The notes beneath the pieces were generated by a model. That model made no database searches, had not been told where the DNA came from, and worked only from the letters and a program-made list of their open reading frames with translations. A stretch of DNA of 64,000 nt from Megalonaias nervosa (lineage: Eukaryota > Mollusca > Bivalvia > Unionida > Unionidae): the NCBI GenBank assembly GCA_016617855.1, contig JAECUM010001912.1, positions 1 to 64,000 on the forward strand. The letters run 5' to 3'. This document shows, piece after piece, positions 1 through 11,934 of this stretch; position 1 is the stretch's first letter; every line of letters begins with the position of its first letter. Made by a program: the position numbers and the translations under genes.

Positions 1-332
1 TAACCAATCTTGATTAAATATATCTCCCGCTTTTAATAACTAGGCACCAAATTGTAGTCAGCGTGACCACTAGATTCCCAAATAACTAATTCTGGAAAAT
101 TTCAAATCTGACAATTCCGATACAAGATCGAAAGTTAACCCTATCCTTCCAGTCTGTCTGACGGTTAAATAAGCGAATGTTTAATTAAGAATCATTTACT
201 CCCACGATACAACCATTAACAATCCATGCATTATGGTGATTTTACATGCACGGTCCCCATAAATCTAATTAATCGTTCACCTGCCCAAATTAATGTGCTC
301 TTCATAGATCGACAGAAATTTGCACCCTTACA
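1..332 (-). mobile_element. LTR family A, 3' LTR (left end outside window)
   Basis: This segment matches the distal ~330 bp of the two complete solo LTRs at 36221-37370 and 62115-63417, with only scattered differences from the second. Read on the minus strand, the LTR opens with TGTAAGGGTGCAAATTTC at 332. Immediately before it is a polypurine tract (seven G, minus strand, about 333-350), the normal layout in front of a 3' LTR. The element is therefore on the minus strand with its pol at higher coordinates, and the rest of this LTR lies beyond position 1. Confidence 0.85.
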
Positions 333-350
333 TAGGCCCCCCCTTGAAGA
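333..350 (-). other. polypurine tract of the LTR-A element
   Basis: On the minus strand the sequence reads CTTCAAGGGGGGGCCTA and abuts the TG of the LTR. In LTR retrotransposons this tract primes plus-strand synthesis. A 20-bp perfect palindrome centred on an AT core (371-390) lies just before it. Confidence 0.75.
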
Positions 351-399
351 GTAAAATCAGAGATTTTTAATCTCCAAATTTTTGGAGATCTAGTCTGAT

Positions 400-1650
400 T
401 CACTTACACGTCCTCAGGTGAACCCTTCACCTCAGACGTCCCTAGTGTACTTAAGCAGTGAGCCCCTACATTCTCGTTGCCCTTAATATACCATACCTGG
501 ACTTGGTACTGCTGTAGAAATAATGACCATCTCATTAATCATCCATTGGTCAACTTAGCTTGAGCTAAATAGGCGAGTGGTTGGTGGTCAGTTTGTAAAA
601 TAAATTTTCGTCCATACAGGTAATGTTGGAATTTAGATATCCCAAAGATAATTGCAAAGCATTCTTTCTCAGAGGCTGAATAATTGTGTTCTGCAGTTGA
701 TAATTTCCTGCTACTGTATGCAACTGGGAATAAGTTTCCGTCATGCACTTGTAATAACACTACCCCTAAACCACTATCACAAGCATCAGTACATAAGATA
801 AAATCTCGTGTCACATCAGGCAATTTCATTACTGCATCTGACGTCAGTCTGTCCTTCAATGTCTGAAATGCTCGTTAACATGCATCTGTCCATATAACTT
901 TCATCGGAGCTTTTTTCTGAGTCAAGTCAGTCAATGGGCTAGCAATAGCGCTGAAGTTTGCAACATAACGACGATAATACCCTGCCAGTCCCAAGAAAGA
1001 TTGAACTTCCATCCTAGTGGTCGGTCATACTGCGTCCCTAAGTTGGTCGACCTTTGAACTGTCTGGTGTTAAAGTGTCTTTGCTGAGGGTATGACCTAGG
1101 TAGGTTAGTTTTCTAAACCCTATGTGGCACTTAGATGGTCGTGCGGTCAGTCCTGTTTGTTGAAGTCGCTCTAAAACATCTTTCAGCAAAATGATATGAT
1201 CATCCCAAGTAGCTGTCACTAAGAGTAAATCGTCCATGAAGATTTAAACTCCAGTCCCCCTTAACAGTTCAAGTAATTTTCGCATCATACGCGTGAAGAC
1301 ACTCGGTGCATTCTGGACCCCAAATGGCATGACTACCCACTGGTAGGTCCCATCTGGAGTTGCAAAGGCAAGTTTTGCTCTATCTTCATTCCAAACTGGA
1401 ATTTGCCAGTATCCCTTAGACAGATGAATTTTTGAAAAATACTTCGCGTTGGTCACCCCGGCAAATATGGACTCAGGATCAGGTAACAGTTCTACTTGGA
1501 ATTCCGTGATCCTGTTTAACTTCCTGTAATTGACTCAAAATCTGTGTGTACCGTCTTTCTTCTGTACCAACACAACAGGAGAGCTATACGCCAACTCAGC
1601 TGGTTCTATAACTCCCCAAGTCTATCATAGCTTGAATTTCATTTCAGACT
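400..1650 (-). pseudogene. Ty3/Gypsy-type pol remnant: reverse transcriptase and RNase H
   Basis: One minus-strand frame carries recognisable RT and RNase H. RT shows the YSSPVVLVQKKDG block near 1590-1550, SKGYWQIPV near 1430, the WVVMPFGVQNAPSVF block near 1340, the catalytic FMDD box near 1235 and LGLAGYYRRYV near 985. RNase H shows the FILCTDAC and YSSRKLSTAEHNYSASEKE blocks (about 800-650), QTDHQPL near 575 and the terminal GNENVGA box near 475. The frame is broken by stops at 1535-1537 (TGA), 1244-1246 (TAA), 1025-1027 (TGA), 875-877 (TAA) and 539-541 (TGA), plus a 1-bp insertion near 1617, so it cannot be functional. Gag, protease and the RT N-terminus are missing above 1650. No integrase lies between RNase H and the LTR, only about 135 bp. 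The family call is sure; the subclade is not. Confidence 0.9.
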
Positions 1651-1986
1651 TAGCAAATCTTATTATAAGATTCAAAAAAAAAAAGTTGTTTACAAATTAG
1701 AGCTATCACGCAAGCAGATCATGACCTTGATAATAGCCAATCGTATTCACCCGATGTTTACAAAATCTATGAACCAGGGTGAGCTGAAAATAATGCTGAA
1801 GTAACCGTTATAATCTAATCAGGTCAAGCCAATTTTCCAAAAAGAGACTCAAATCCAAGCCAATTTTCGGAAAAGAGACTCAAATCCAATGAAAATTATA
1901 ATTACAATAAAATGTAATGAAACAAAATTAAAATAAAAAAGAATTTAAAACTAACACACAAGTAATTAAATTACATATACGTAACA
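1650..1986. mobile_element. truncated LTR family B fragment
   Basis: This matches the right third of the complete LTR-B at 61102-62041 in the same orientation. Shared landmarks are the ATAAGATTCAA block, the AAAAAGTTGTTTACAAA block and the terminal ACATATACGTAACA. It ends exactly at an LTR terminus (1986). On the left it joins the Gypsy pol at about 1650 without the rest of the LTR, so a deletion or recombination lies at that join. Confidence 0.75.
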
Positions 1987-2950
1987 CTTTATGCATTGTA
2001 GTATTCATTAAGTATTACTTTGGGCATTGTAGTATTCATTAAGTATTACTTTGTGCATTGTAGTATTCATTAAGTATTACTTTGGGCATTGTAGTATTCA
2101 TAAGTATTACTTTGTGCATTGTAGTATTCATAAGTATTACTTTATGCATTGTAGTAATTCATTATGTATTTGTGCATTGTAGTATTCGTAAGTATTACTT
2201 TGTGCATTGTAGTATTCATTAAGTATTACTTTGTGCATTGTAGTATTCATAAGTATTACTTTGTGCATTGTAGTATTCATAAGTATTACTTTGTGCATTG
2301 TAGTATTCATAAGTATTACTTTGTGCATTGTAGTAATTCATTATGTATTTGTGCATTGTAGTATTCGTAAGTATTACTTTGTGCATTGTAGTATTCATTA
2401 AGTATTACTTTGTGCATTGTAGTATTCATAAGTATTACTTTGTGCATTGTAGTATTCATAAGTATTACTTTGTGCATTGTAGTATTCATAAGTATTACTT
2501 TGTGCATTGTAGTAATTCATTATGTATTTGTGCATTGTAGTATTCGTAAGTATTACTTTGTGCATTGTAGTATTCATTAAGTATTACTTTGTGCATTGTA
2601 GTATTCATAAGTATTACTTTGTGCATTGTAGTAATTCATTAAATATTACTTTGGGCATTGTAGTAAGTACATGTACTACTTTGGGCATTGTAGTATTCAT
2701 TAAGTATTACTTTGTGCATTGTAGTATTCATAAGTATTACTTTGTGTATTGTAGTTTTCATTAGTATTGTGCTTTGTAGTTTTCATCAAGGATTACTTAT
2801 GCATTGTAGTATTCATTAAGTATTACTTTGTGCATTGTTGTTTTCATTCAGTATTGCCATGTGCATAGTTTTCATTGAGTATTACCTTGTGCATTTTAGT
2901 TTTCATTAAGTATTGATACAATGTAGTTTTCATTAAGCATTTCCTTGTGC
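1987..2950. repeat. minisatellite, 30-31 bp unit with 179-bp higher-order period
   Basis: About 30 units of the type GCATTGTAGTATTCATAAG followed by TATTACTTTGTG, with variants that have an extra T or a TAATTCATT form. A block of six units repeats at 2164, 2343 and 2522, exactly 179 bp apart and near-identical, so blocks were amplified as a whole. Units decay toward 2950. Short open frames here exist only because the unit lacks stops. Confidence 0.95.
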
Positions 2951-5260
2951 ATTTTAGTGTGAACTGTTTGAAAGTGTAATACATTAAGTAAGTTATGTAA
3001 ATAGGTCACCTTGTTTTTCTGAGTTGTATTGCAGTAGAATTATTGATTTTGCAAGTTTTCTGACAAGAAATTGACTTTAATATATAGTGTAGTCTTGTAA
3101 ATCCAACTTTGGTTAATTATCAGGTCAATACCAAGACATTATAGAAGCAGATGAAGGAGATCTACTATGTTTATTTACCTGTGTATATTGTGTACCTAAA
3201 TGTGAAGAATGTAGACCTAGATTTTGTATACCATAGTGCACTTCAAATCTGGGTCTGTGGTCTTTGTTTTAATAACAATTTGAAGGGAACAGCATAGATT
3301 CTGATGTGTTGACACATTGTGTGAGGACAGATCTGGGACAATGCTGCTTGCAGTAGGATGTGACATAACTTGTGGTGCTCAAAAAACCACACAAAAAAAC
3401 AATAATTACTGACAGGTGGTCTTTATTTATATGTAAGAATCATGCTTGTAAGTGGATTTGAAAAAAATAATTAAGCTGAGAGAGAGGGAATCCTGCCTAG
3501 ACAAGGCAAGGTTGAGAATCAAACCCACAACTTTCTTGTCATGAGTCTGATGTCTTAATTACTGAGCCACCATCACTTACATGGGTGGGGATCTCAATGA
3601 CTTCCAGGTTATGACTCCAGGTATGAGGCCTCAGCGGTATAAGGACATGCCCAGATTTTATTGAAATGTCAATTTACAGTGTTGTGTAGTTTACTGACCT
3701 GCTGTCGCAGAATGAATAGGCAGATCAGGTCTGTGGGTTGTTTTTTTTCTTCTGCTGATCAGTCCTAGCAAACTGCATTGATCCAGATCTGCTGGCACAT
3801 TGTGCTATGGCAGATCTGGGTTGATACATTTGCCTTTGGATTTGACTTAAAAGCAAGTATATATATTGATTCAGTACACCATTGCTTTGCTAACAAGGAT
3901 TGTTCATTTTGGAAGAAATGGAACCAGTTCCTTAAAAATTGCCCTGAATTCAAATAATTATGAGTTCAAAATGTTCTCTGTATGAAATTATGTTGATAAC
4001 TACAATAGATCTTATTAGCATAAATTTTTGGGTAATCATATTGGATTATAGGATTTGTTTCTACCAATTCAAGAGCCAATTGTTTCCATACTTACTATTA
4101 TGATAACATTCTAAGTTACTTGGGTTGAAGAGAGCTTTAATGGCTAAATTTAACTTAGTTTAAAAAAATTTTAATTATAAAATTAATGACCCCATCAATT
4201 TGTGACATTTTGCAAATGGAATGCTAATTCAGATGTTTCTGTGTGAAGTATTCTCAAACCAGACTGATTTTCTTGAATATAGCAATTTTAACACACCTGT
4301 GTGTTAAACTCATTGAGAAATTTGATTTACAATCAGATAATAGCAACTGGTTCAGATTACATACTCTCATCCTGTTCACTGCTCTTCAATTCAAAGCTCC
4401 TTCTTGAACAATTACAAAATTAACATCAGTTTTATGCTGCCATGGTTATATGGAATATCAGCATTGTATCTGGACTTGTGTCTTTGATTTTGTTGATTGA
4501 AGGGAGCATTGTACTAAAGATCTTGTCGTTTAATGGCCCATAATTTCAAGATCCAGGCTGATATGATGGTCTTGAAACCTGTGCAGTGTGTGGGGTTCAG
4601 AGTGCAAGGTTGAGTATTTATTGTATTTGCTACCATTGCAATCTTGTTTGCAGGAATAGATGAATAGAAATAGATGAAATAGATGAATAAATCAAGCAAT
4701 TTTCATCAGTCATGGAACTATGCCGTTAAATAAGGGTTTATTCTGTCTTGGAAAGTGCTTGAATTTTCAATTAAAAAAACAAAACAAACCTCCTATGTAT
4801 ATTTTTTGATAATTGAACAATCTCAGTTGATGTTCTCAAAAGTCATATGTTTATAAAACTAGCAAATCCTTGAATTGAACCAATCAGCTTTTAAAAATCC
4901 CTTAAATATAACAGATATTGAAATTTTAGTGCCTAGAAAAAGAAGCATTTGAGCTAAGTGAACAAGAATAATTATTTCCAGTGAGATACACTAGTTTTAA
5001 TATCGTTGACTTGAAAATGGACTTAAAGAAAGCCAACTTCCAGCTTTTCACGTTTATTCATTTCTTCAGGCATGCTTCACTGTCATCAATATGTTAGAGT
5101 CCTGGAAATTTACAAGAGATGCATGTTCACAAGTACTACAGTATTGACTGAGATGATGTCACTTCACCATCCATGTGTTTCATTTATTGACCAATTGTTT
5201 AACATTTTACTGGTTTGTCTGAGTGCCATTTTATTTTTATCATTAGGCAGAAGATATTAT
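2951..5260. other. unassigned noncoding DNA with fold-back and SINE fragments
   Basis: I see no credible gene. Degenerate pieces of the fold-back family (GATCTGGGTCTG-type hairpins) lie at about 3210-3360 and 3690-3850. A minus-strand tRNA-like stretch (A-box-like GGTGGCTCAGTAATTAAGAC, B-box-like GGGTTTGATTC) lies at about 3520-3580. The remainder is AT-rich and featureless. Confidence 0.5.
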
Positions 5261-5269
5261 GTTATGATG

Positions 5270-5710
5270 TCCATCCATCTGCACAATAACTTAGGTGTCC
5301 ACCATCGTGTCACAAAATTTGTAGATGACTTGCACCTGGAGTAGGTATAACCCTTTCAGTTTTGGAGTCTAAGGTCAGGGTCATCAAATAAAAAGATTGT
5401 TTCAGCACAGTAACATAGTTCTACATGACATAGCTCAACCAATCCTTGTGGATGGCTTGCAGTTCAGGTAAAGAAGAAGACTGTTGTTTTCTGGTTAAAT
5501 GGTCAAGGTCAGTGATTGAAAACAAAATGGCTTCTGCACAATAACAATAGTTAAATATCACAAACCCGGCCCAAAAATTGTGGATGACTTGCACTTATGT
5601 AAAGATAAAAGCTTATTGATATTGGGGTCAAAGAGCTAAGATCAAGGTCACTCTGAAAGAAGAAAAATGGTTTCTCTTCAGAAATTTGAGTTATCTACCT
5701 TGAGGTCCAT
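5270..5710. repeat. diverged direct repeats, about 120-170 bp, three copies
   Basis: Three copies share a TTGTAGATGACTTGCAC-type block followed by a GGTCAAGGTCA-type block (starting near 5310, 5445 and 5575). A further copy in the same orientation is at about 56500-56690, so this is an interspersed family and not only a local duplication. Confidence 0.6.
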
Positions 5711-5764
5711 TAAACATTGATTGGGCATATATTGTGACACACTCATGCTTTTGTTGTTGTAAAT

Positions 5765-6045
5765 GGACATAGTGGAAGTACTTTTGGCAGTAAATTAATT
5801 GCAAAGTGGAAGTACTTTTGACAGTACATTAATTACAAAGTGGAAGTACTTTTGGCAGTACATTAATTGCAAAGTGGAAGTATGTTTGGCAATACATTAA
5901 TTGCAAAGTGGAAGTACTTTTGACAGTACTTTAATTGCAAAGTGGAAGTACTTTTGGCAATACATTAATTGCAAAGTGGAAGTACTTTGGCAATACATTA
6001 ATTGCAGAGTGGAAGTAGTTTTGGCAATACATTAATTGCAAGTTT
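5765..6045. repeat. 34-bp minisatellite, about 8 units
   Basis: The unit is AAAGTGGAAGTACTTTTGGC followed by AGTACATTAATTGC. Copies differ by single substitutions or a one-base loss. Noncoding. Confidence 0.95.
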
Positions 6046-6075
6046 AATCATTTCTTTTACATATATATGTTAATA

Positions 6076-6228
6076 CAGTAAAAGCTGCCTTGAAAAACCA
6101 CCCCTTCCACCAAAAATATATGGACAGGTGGTCTCTCTTGACATGCCATAACACTATATAATCATTAAATCTATGCATTGAGAATTTAGTCCCTTAAGAC
6201 AGGTGGTCTTTCAAGACCAGTTTTACTG
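6076..6228. mobile_element. MITE, CAGTAAAA type, TA target duplication
   Basis: The left end CAGTAAAAGCTGCCTTGAAA and the right end (reverse complement CAGTAAAACTGGTCTTGAAA) form terminal inverted repeats of nearly 30 bp, and both ends are flanked by TA. TA duplication with CAGT termini is typical of Tc1/mariner-derived non-autonomous elements. No transposase is present. A second copy is at 49658-49779. Confidence 0.8.
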
Positions 6229-7296
6229 TACATTATTTGCAGGCTGTAATTTTATTGTTTCCTGCATTTCCTGTTATTGTTAGCAAACTTTAACCCCTGC
6301 CAAATAAAAGCACCAGTTTTCAAAAATAATATAACTGCCCTTGTTCATAATAAAAATAATATAACTAATCATGAAACTTACTACAAGAAACCCACTCATG
6401 GTTATTTCACTTCAGAGGTCACTGTGTTCTAAATTGAAAGCTTAAACTTTAGTTGGGTTGTTTTTGTTCATCATGAAAATCTTACAGATTGTGTTTTTAT
6501 ACACCCCCTCCTTCCATCTAGCATCTAATTTTGTTGGTACAACTAGTTTTGCAGTTTTTCATGGATTACCATGACACTGGGTAAATATTAAGTTCATCAC
6601 CCATACATATGACAGAACAGACCGGTTAGCTAAAGACATGAGGAGATTTGCAAAATTTGGTCAAGAGTTTGGACTTTGCAAGAGGAATGATTTTCATCAA
6701 TACATCTTTTAGTGTGCAAATGGACAAAAGTGACAACTCATTGAACAAATTTCTTTTTTCTATATTAAAATATGAGTACTTTTACAGTAGTTTGGCACCT
6801 TTCATGCTGTATGTACCACAAGCATTGTTTGCAGTTCTTGGTAGATCATTGCTTGAATTATATTTGCGACTGTCATCAACATTCTTAAACTCAACACTTA
6901 GGAAATGGTATTGTTACTGGATCCAAGTATCCTCTGGACTCACCCTGGACTTTCTGCACAATGGAAAATGTCCATGCACTGCCTGCATTGGAATATGGCA
7001 ATGCTAGTTCAACTTTACTAGGTCCACCAAGTTTATATTGTTTGCTTTCTGTAGGTTGAATCAAATTGTTGACTGACTTCTGTCAGTATAGACTTTGGGA
7101 AGTTCTTCTTAAAATTATTGAATTTTGTGATACATGTATTTCATTTGTTTAGATTTTATAAGAATAATATTGGGAGATAACACATTCCTAAATATCTTGA
7201 TAAACTTTAAAAACAAAAGCCATTTTAGCTCTTTAGTAATGACTAATACAACCATGATCAATTGACATCTTTAATCCTTTCCAAATTACTTCTGAT

Positions 7297-7300
<4 letters not shown>
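6229..7300. other. unassigned noncoding DNA
   Basis: An open frame of 119 codons at 6648-7007 (plus) has no recognisable domain. I see no gene or repeat I can name. Confidence 0.4.

Positions 7301-7372
<72 letters not shown>
7301..7372. repeat. (TA)n microsatellite
   Basis: Uninterrupted TA dinucleotides over about 72 bp. The flanks share short similar blocks (CTTTAATCCTTTCCAA near 7268 and again near 7488). Confidence 0.98.
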
Positions 7373-7373
<1 letters not shown>

Positions 7374-7540
7374 CTTCTATACAAACTATAAACACAAGCC
7401 AATATGACCCTGCTGAAAGAATCCCAGGTAATGCTATTCATTTTATGCTGCTTGAGCTCTTTAGTAATCCAATCATAATCTATTAACATCTTTAATCCTT
7501 TCCAAGTTACTACTGATCACATATAGTACAATCCAGTGAT

Positions 7541-7800
7541 TACTGGGGCCCTGGGTAGCAAAGTGGGTTATAGGCACATGTCTTTGCAGGCTACTGACAT
7601 CTCCCCCCTGTTGGCATGGGTTTGAATCTTGTCTCAGTCAGTGTAGGCGTCTGAGAAAGCATGCCATTTACTTCCTGTAGGTCTGTGGTTCATGCAGGGC
7701 TTTTCCTGGGCTCTTCCTAAAACTAAATGTACTGGCCATCATAAAGCTTATCATGTCTGAAAAATGCACTAAATTTAACCCACAAGAAAACAAACCAAAT
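7541..7800 (+). mobile_element. degenerate tRNA-derived SINE (CAA-tail family)
   Basis: It starts GGGGCCCTGG and carries the B-box-like GGGTTTGAATCTTG, then the body blocks GTCTGAGAAAG, TTTTCCTGGG and TACTGGCC and the 3' block CTGAAAAATG before an A-rich tail. The same order is seen in the copies at 24371, 41236, 41722, 46495 and 57795. It is more decayed than those. Confidence 0.7.
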
Positions 7801-8113
7801 CAAGCCAATGGTCAATTTTAGTTGTCTGCCAAAGCAATTAAAGTATCATGCTTACCACAGCGTAAGCCAGTTCAGTCACATGACCACAGGATGTCTTTAC
7901 TATCAATATACTACATTGGTGGCAATGTATCATGTGGAAAAAAAGAAGAAAATTTTAAGTTCCAGAATTTTTTAGAACAATATCTTTGAATACACTGGAT
8001 GGGAGGTTGACACATATGACTACCTGCAGCTGTACATCTTGACACATCACCACTTTACTATCTCAGTATCACTTGGGTATCTTGTTGCCTTTTTTGACTC
8101 ATAAGCTGATGCT

Positions 8114-8260
8114 GTGTATGACAGGATCTTGTGAACAAGACAATTCTGTCAGTTTTCAGTGAATGACACAATCTTGTGAACAAGACTATTCTGTCAGTTT
8201 TCAGTGTATGACAGAATCTTGTGAGAATTACAAATCTGCCAGTTTTCAGTGGATTACTAT
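8114..8260. repeat. 44-45 bp tandem repeat, 3 units
   Basis: Units start at 8120, 8165 and 8209 with GACA..ATCTTGTGA and contain TCAGTTTTCAGTG. Another diverged unit is near 8480-8540. Noncoding. Confidence 0.85.
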
Positions 8261-8689
8261 GAAACTTTCTGTGTGTTATAACCATCATCTGAGGATGTAA
8301 ATTTCAACAAATTACTATGCTTTCACCATTTTTATTAGAGTTATTGCCTATTGTGCCTTGCAGCTGAATGCAGAGTAAGACAGAATTCAGTTGTGAATGC
8401 AACTTACCATATTGACAAACTTGTATGCTCCCTTGATTTTTACAAGAGTAATTGCCCTGTGTGACAGCTGGAATGCAGTGTATGATAGAATTTTGTGAAT
8501 GCAGCTACTTTGCTGTTTTCAGTGGATTGATGTGAAACTGTTCCATACTATTTTCATCATCAGACAAAATGCATGTTGAACAATCATTGGACTTGCATTA
8601 TTTTCAAGAGTTGTGCATTTTTTTTAATATTCTGCAAAACTCATCTCAATCATGCAGTTGAGCTGGCAGCATGAAATAATTACCTTAAA

Positions 8690-10555
8690 AACGTAAAGGA
8701 AGAATTTGATTTAAATTCACTATAATTCATGGGGTACACAATTTTTTGGAGGAATGTGGTTATTTACTCCAGATCCACTATAATTCATGGGGTACACAGT
8801 TTTCAGGAGGAATGTGGTATTTACTTCAAATTCACTATAATTCATGGATTATAAGGTTTGTTGATTTTGTAGAAGAATGAAATTTACTATAATTTATGGG
8901 GTACACAATTTTATGGAGGAATGTGGTTATTCACTTTAGATTCACTATAATTCATTGTGTACACAACTTTATGGAGGAATATTATATTTTCAAATCCACT
9001 ATACTTCATTGGGTATACAGTTTTGTTGATTTTATGGAGGAATTTGGTTATATACTTCAAATCCAGTATTTATAATTGATGAATGGAGGAATGTGGTTAT
9101 TTTACTTCAAATCCAGTATTTATAATTGATGGATGGAGGAATTTGGTTATATACTTCAAATCCAGTATTTATAATTGATGGATGGAGGAATTTGGTTATA
9201 TACTTCAAATCCAGTATTTATAATTGATGGATGGAGGAATGTGGTTATATACTTCAAATCCAGTATTTATAATTGATGGATGGAGGAATTTGGTTATATA
9301 CTTCAAATCCAGTATTTATAATTGATGGATGGAGGAATTTGGTTATATACTTCAAATCCAGTATTTATAATTGATGGATGGAGGAATGTGGTTATATACT
9401 TCAAATCCAGTATTTATAATTGATGGATGGAGGAATGTGGTTATATACTTCAAATCCAGTATTTATAATTGATGGATGGAGGAATTTGGTTATATACTTC
9501 AAATCCAGTATTTATAATTGATGGATGGAGGAATTTGGTTATATACTTCAGACCCTCTATAATTCATGGGGTACACAGTTTTATGGAGTAATGTTGTTAT
9601 TTACTTCAAATTCACACTAATTCATGGGGTATACAATTTTATGGAGGAATGTTGTTATTTACTTCAAATTCACACTAATTCATGGGGTGTACAATTGTGT
9701 GGAGGAATGTTGTTATTTACTCAAATTCACACTAATTCATGGGGTATACAGTTGTGTGGAGGAATGTTGTTATTTGCTTCAAATTCACACTAATTCATGG
9801 GGTATACAATTGTATGGAGGAATGTTGTTATTTACTTCAAATTCACACTTATTCATGGGGTATACAATTGTATGGAGGAATGTTGTTATTTACTTCAAAT
9901 TCACACTTATTCATGGGGTATACAATTGTATGGAGGAATGTTGTTATTTACTTCAAATTCACACTTATTCATGGGTACAAAATTGTGTGGAAAAATGTTG
10001 TTATGTCAAATTCACTATTATTTATGGGTACAAAATTTTGTGGAAGAAAGTGGTTATCTACTTCAAATTCACTGAAGAATTTGGTTATTTGCTTCAAATT
10101 CATGGAGGAATGTGGTTATTTACTTCAAATTCACTGAGGAATGTGGTTATTTACTTTAAATTCACAGAGGAATGTGGTTATTTACTTCAAATTCACTGAG
10201 GAATGTGGTTATTTACTCCAAATTCACTGAGGAATGTGGTTATTTTTCATCGAATTCACTGAGGAATGTGGTTATTTTTCATCGAATTCACTGAGGAATG
10301 TGGTTATTTTACATCGAATTCACTGAGGAATGTGGTTATTTTACGTCAGATTAACTGAGGAATGTGGTTATTTTACGTCAGATTAACTGAGGAATGTGGT
10401 TATTTACTCCAGATTCACTTTAATTCATGATATACACACTTTTATGGAGGAATGTGGTTATTTACGTCAAATACATTATAATTCATGGGGTACAAAGTTT
10501 TGTGGAGGAATGTAGTTATTGACGTCTAATCCAATATAATTCATGGGGTAGAAAA
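8690..10555. repeat. composite satellite with shifting period (58, 49 and 31 bp)
   Basis: All units share GGAGGAATGTGGTTATTTAC followed by TTCAAAT. At 8720-9050 and 9545-10010 the unit is about 57-58 bp and includes AATTCATGGGGTACACA. At 9060-9545 it is about 49 bp with CCAGTATTTATAATTGATGG, in roughly ten near-identical copies. At 10075-10400 it is shortened to about 31 bp with a TTCACTGAGG spacer. It returns to the long form at 10420-10555. Open frames across it are by-products of the unit. Confidence 0.93.
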
Positions 10556-10578
10556 TTTTGTAGATTTTGTGACTGCTA

Positions 10579-10915
10579 TGTGTGTGTGTGTGTTTTAGTG
10601 TGTGTGTGATTTAGATTTTTAATGCAGCTTTAACAATTTTTCAGTCATATCACTACAATGTTGATAGTGTAGCAGTTTATAGTGATGTCTAGCACTGGGG
10701 CATCATGCTACAGACTTGTAGTATCATGTCCCACCCTGTCACATTATCCTGACACCAGGCCAGCCAGTTCTAACACTAACCTCTTAATGCTGAGCGCCTA
10801 GCAAGGCAGCTGTTAGTACCATTTTTATAAGTCTTTGGTATAACCCGGCCGGGGTTCAAACCCATGACCTCCCGTATCCCAGGCAGATGCTCTAACCACT
10901 AGGCCACCGGAGTGG
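10579..10915 (-). mobile_element. tRNA-derived SINE with 12-bp target duplication
   Basis: On the minus strand the head reads GGTGGCCTAGTGGTTAGAGC (A box) and then GGGTTTGAACCCC (B box). A conserved central body follows (AGTGCTAGAC and TGCTGAGCGCCTAG-type blocks), and the element ends in a (CA)n-rich tail. The 12-bp direct repeat TTGTGACTGCTA occurs at 10567-10578 and 10916-10927 and fixes both ends. It inserted at the edge of the composite satellite. Confidence 0.88.
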
Positions 10916-11194
10916 TTGTGACTGCTACATACTGTAGCCCAACAAACAATGATCCCTCTGTGAAAACAAAAGGACTTCTTTCATAATCCTTAATTAAAAT
11001 ACCAACAAACATTTAATTTGTTTGAAGAAATAAGAGTAATCATACCATTGAAAATAAAGGACTTCACAATTAATAAATAATATGAAATTCACAGTTTGAT
11101 TAGGCATGAATTTATTAGAAGACATTGAGCAATACATGGACCAATTTACATATAGCACCAGTGTTAATCATGATTCATTGTTGTATTTATCTTG

Positions 11195-11198
<4 letters not shown>

Positions 11199-11281
<83 letters not shown>
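11199..11281. repeat. (AT)n microsatellite
   Basis: AT dinucleotides over about 80 bp. Confidence 0.98.
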
Positions 11282-11283
<2 letters not shown>

Positions 11284-11487
11284 TTGCAAACTGAGTCAGT
11301 TTGAATAATTTTAATGCAAAAAAAATAAAGACAGGACAAAGAAATGCAAATGAAGCAGTAAGAAATTTATGCAACTTAAGGACTTCTAAATGCACAATTT
11401 TACACTAGAGGTTGCGACAGTAAACAACAATAAGCAGCTGTATATCCATATTACACCATCATAATGAGGGATATTTTTGTGTAACCA

Positions 11488-11700
11488 TATATACTTACAT
11501 ATAAGTCGGGTCCATCTGCAAACATCATAGACCCTGATCTGCATAATGTGCTGGAAGATCAAGGTCTTTGGTGTTTGTTGTGCTGATTATTCCTGACAAA
11601 TTACATGTACATAGACCCAGGTTTATTATACAGTGGCAGATCTGGGCCTGTGCAGTTTAAAGTCCAGTCTGGCATATATGCGAGTAGATACATTATGTAC
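11488..11700. mobile_element. fold-back (double-hairpin) element, copy 1
   Basis: Two internal hairpins built from AGACCCTGATCTGC and GGCAGATCTGGGCCTGTG-type arms lie between outer inverted ends of the type ATATACTTACATATAAGTC. The same layout occurs at 28828, 33875, 39330 and 58962. No coding capacity. Confidence 0.7.
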
Positions 11701-11934
11701 CACAAACTTTTTTGCAAGTTTTACATATGATTTTTATGTGATTTTAACCAAGCTTTTTTCTGGCACAAAATCTTATTAACTTTTAATTTGCAAACATGTG
11801 GTTTTAATATTAAATAACGGCTTGTTCACAGTGTTACAGTTTCTTATTTGTAATAATGAATGAAATTGGAAAAAACATACAAACTGAAGTTTAAACTTGG
11901 ACATGAAGATTTTTATCTTGCAAGTTATGAATAC

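Noticed and set aside
6648..7007. 119-codon frame as a gene
   Set aside because: No domain, signal or splice context recognised. Frames of this length occur by chance in 64 kb.
9624..10199. 191-codon frame (repeats of HGVYNCMEECCYLLQIH type)
   Set aside because: It lies entirely in the composite satellite, with overlapping frames of equal quality and unit lengths that break phase.
10815..10915. tRNA gene on the minus strand (A and B boxes present)
   Set aside because: The boxes belong to a 337-bp element with a conserved body, a (CA)n-rich tail and 12-bp target duplications, so it is a SINE head.
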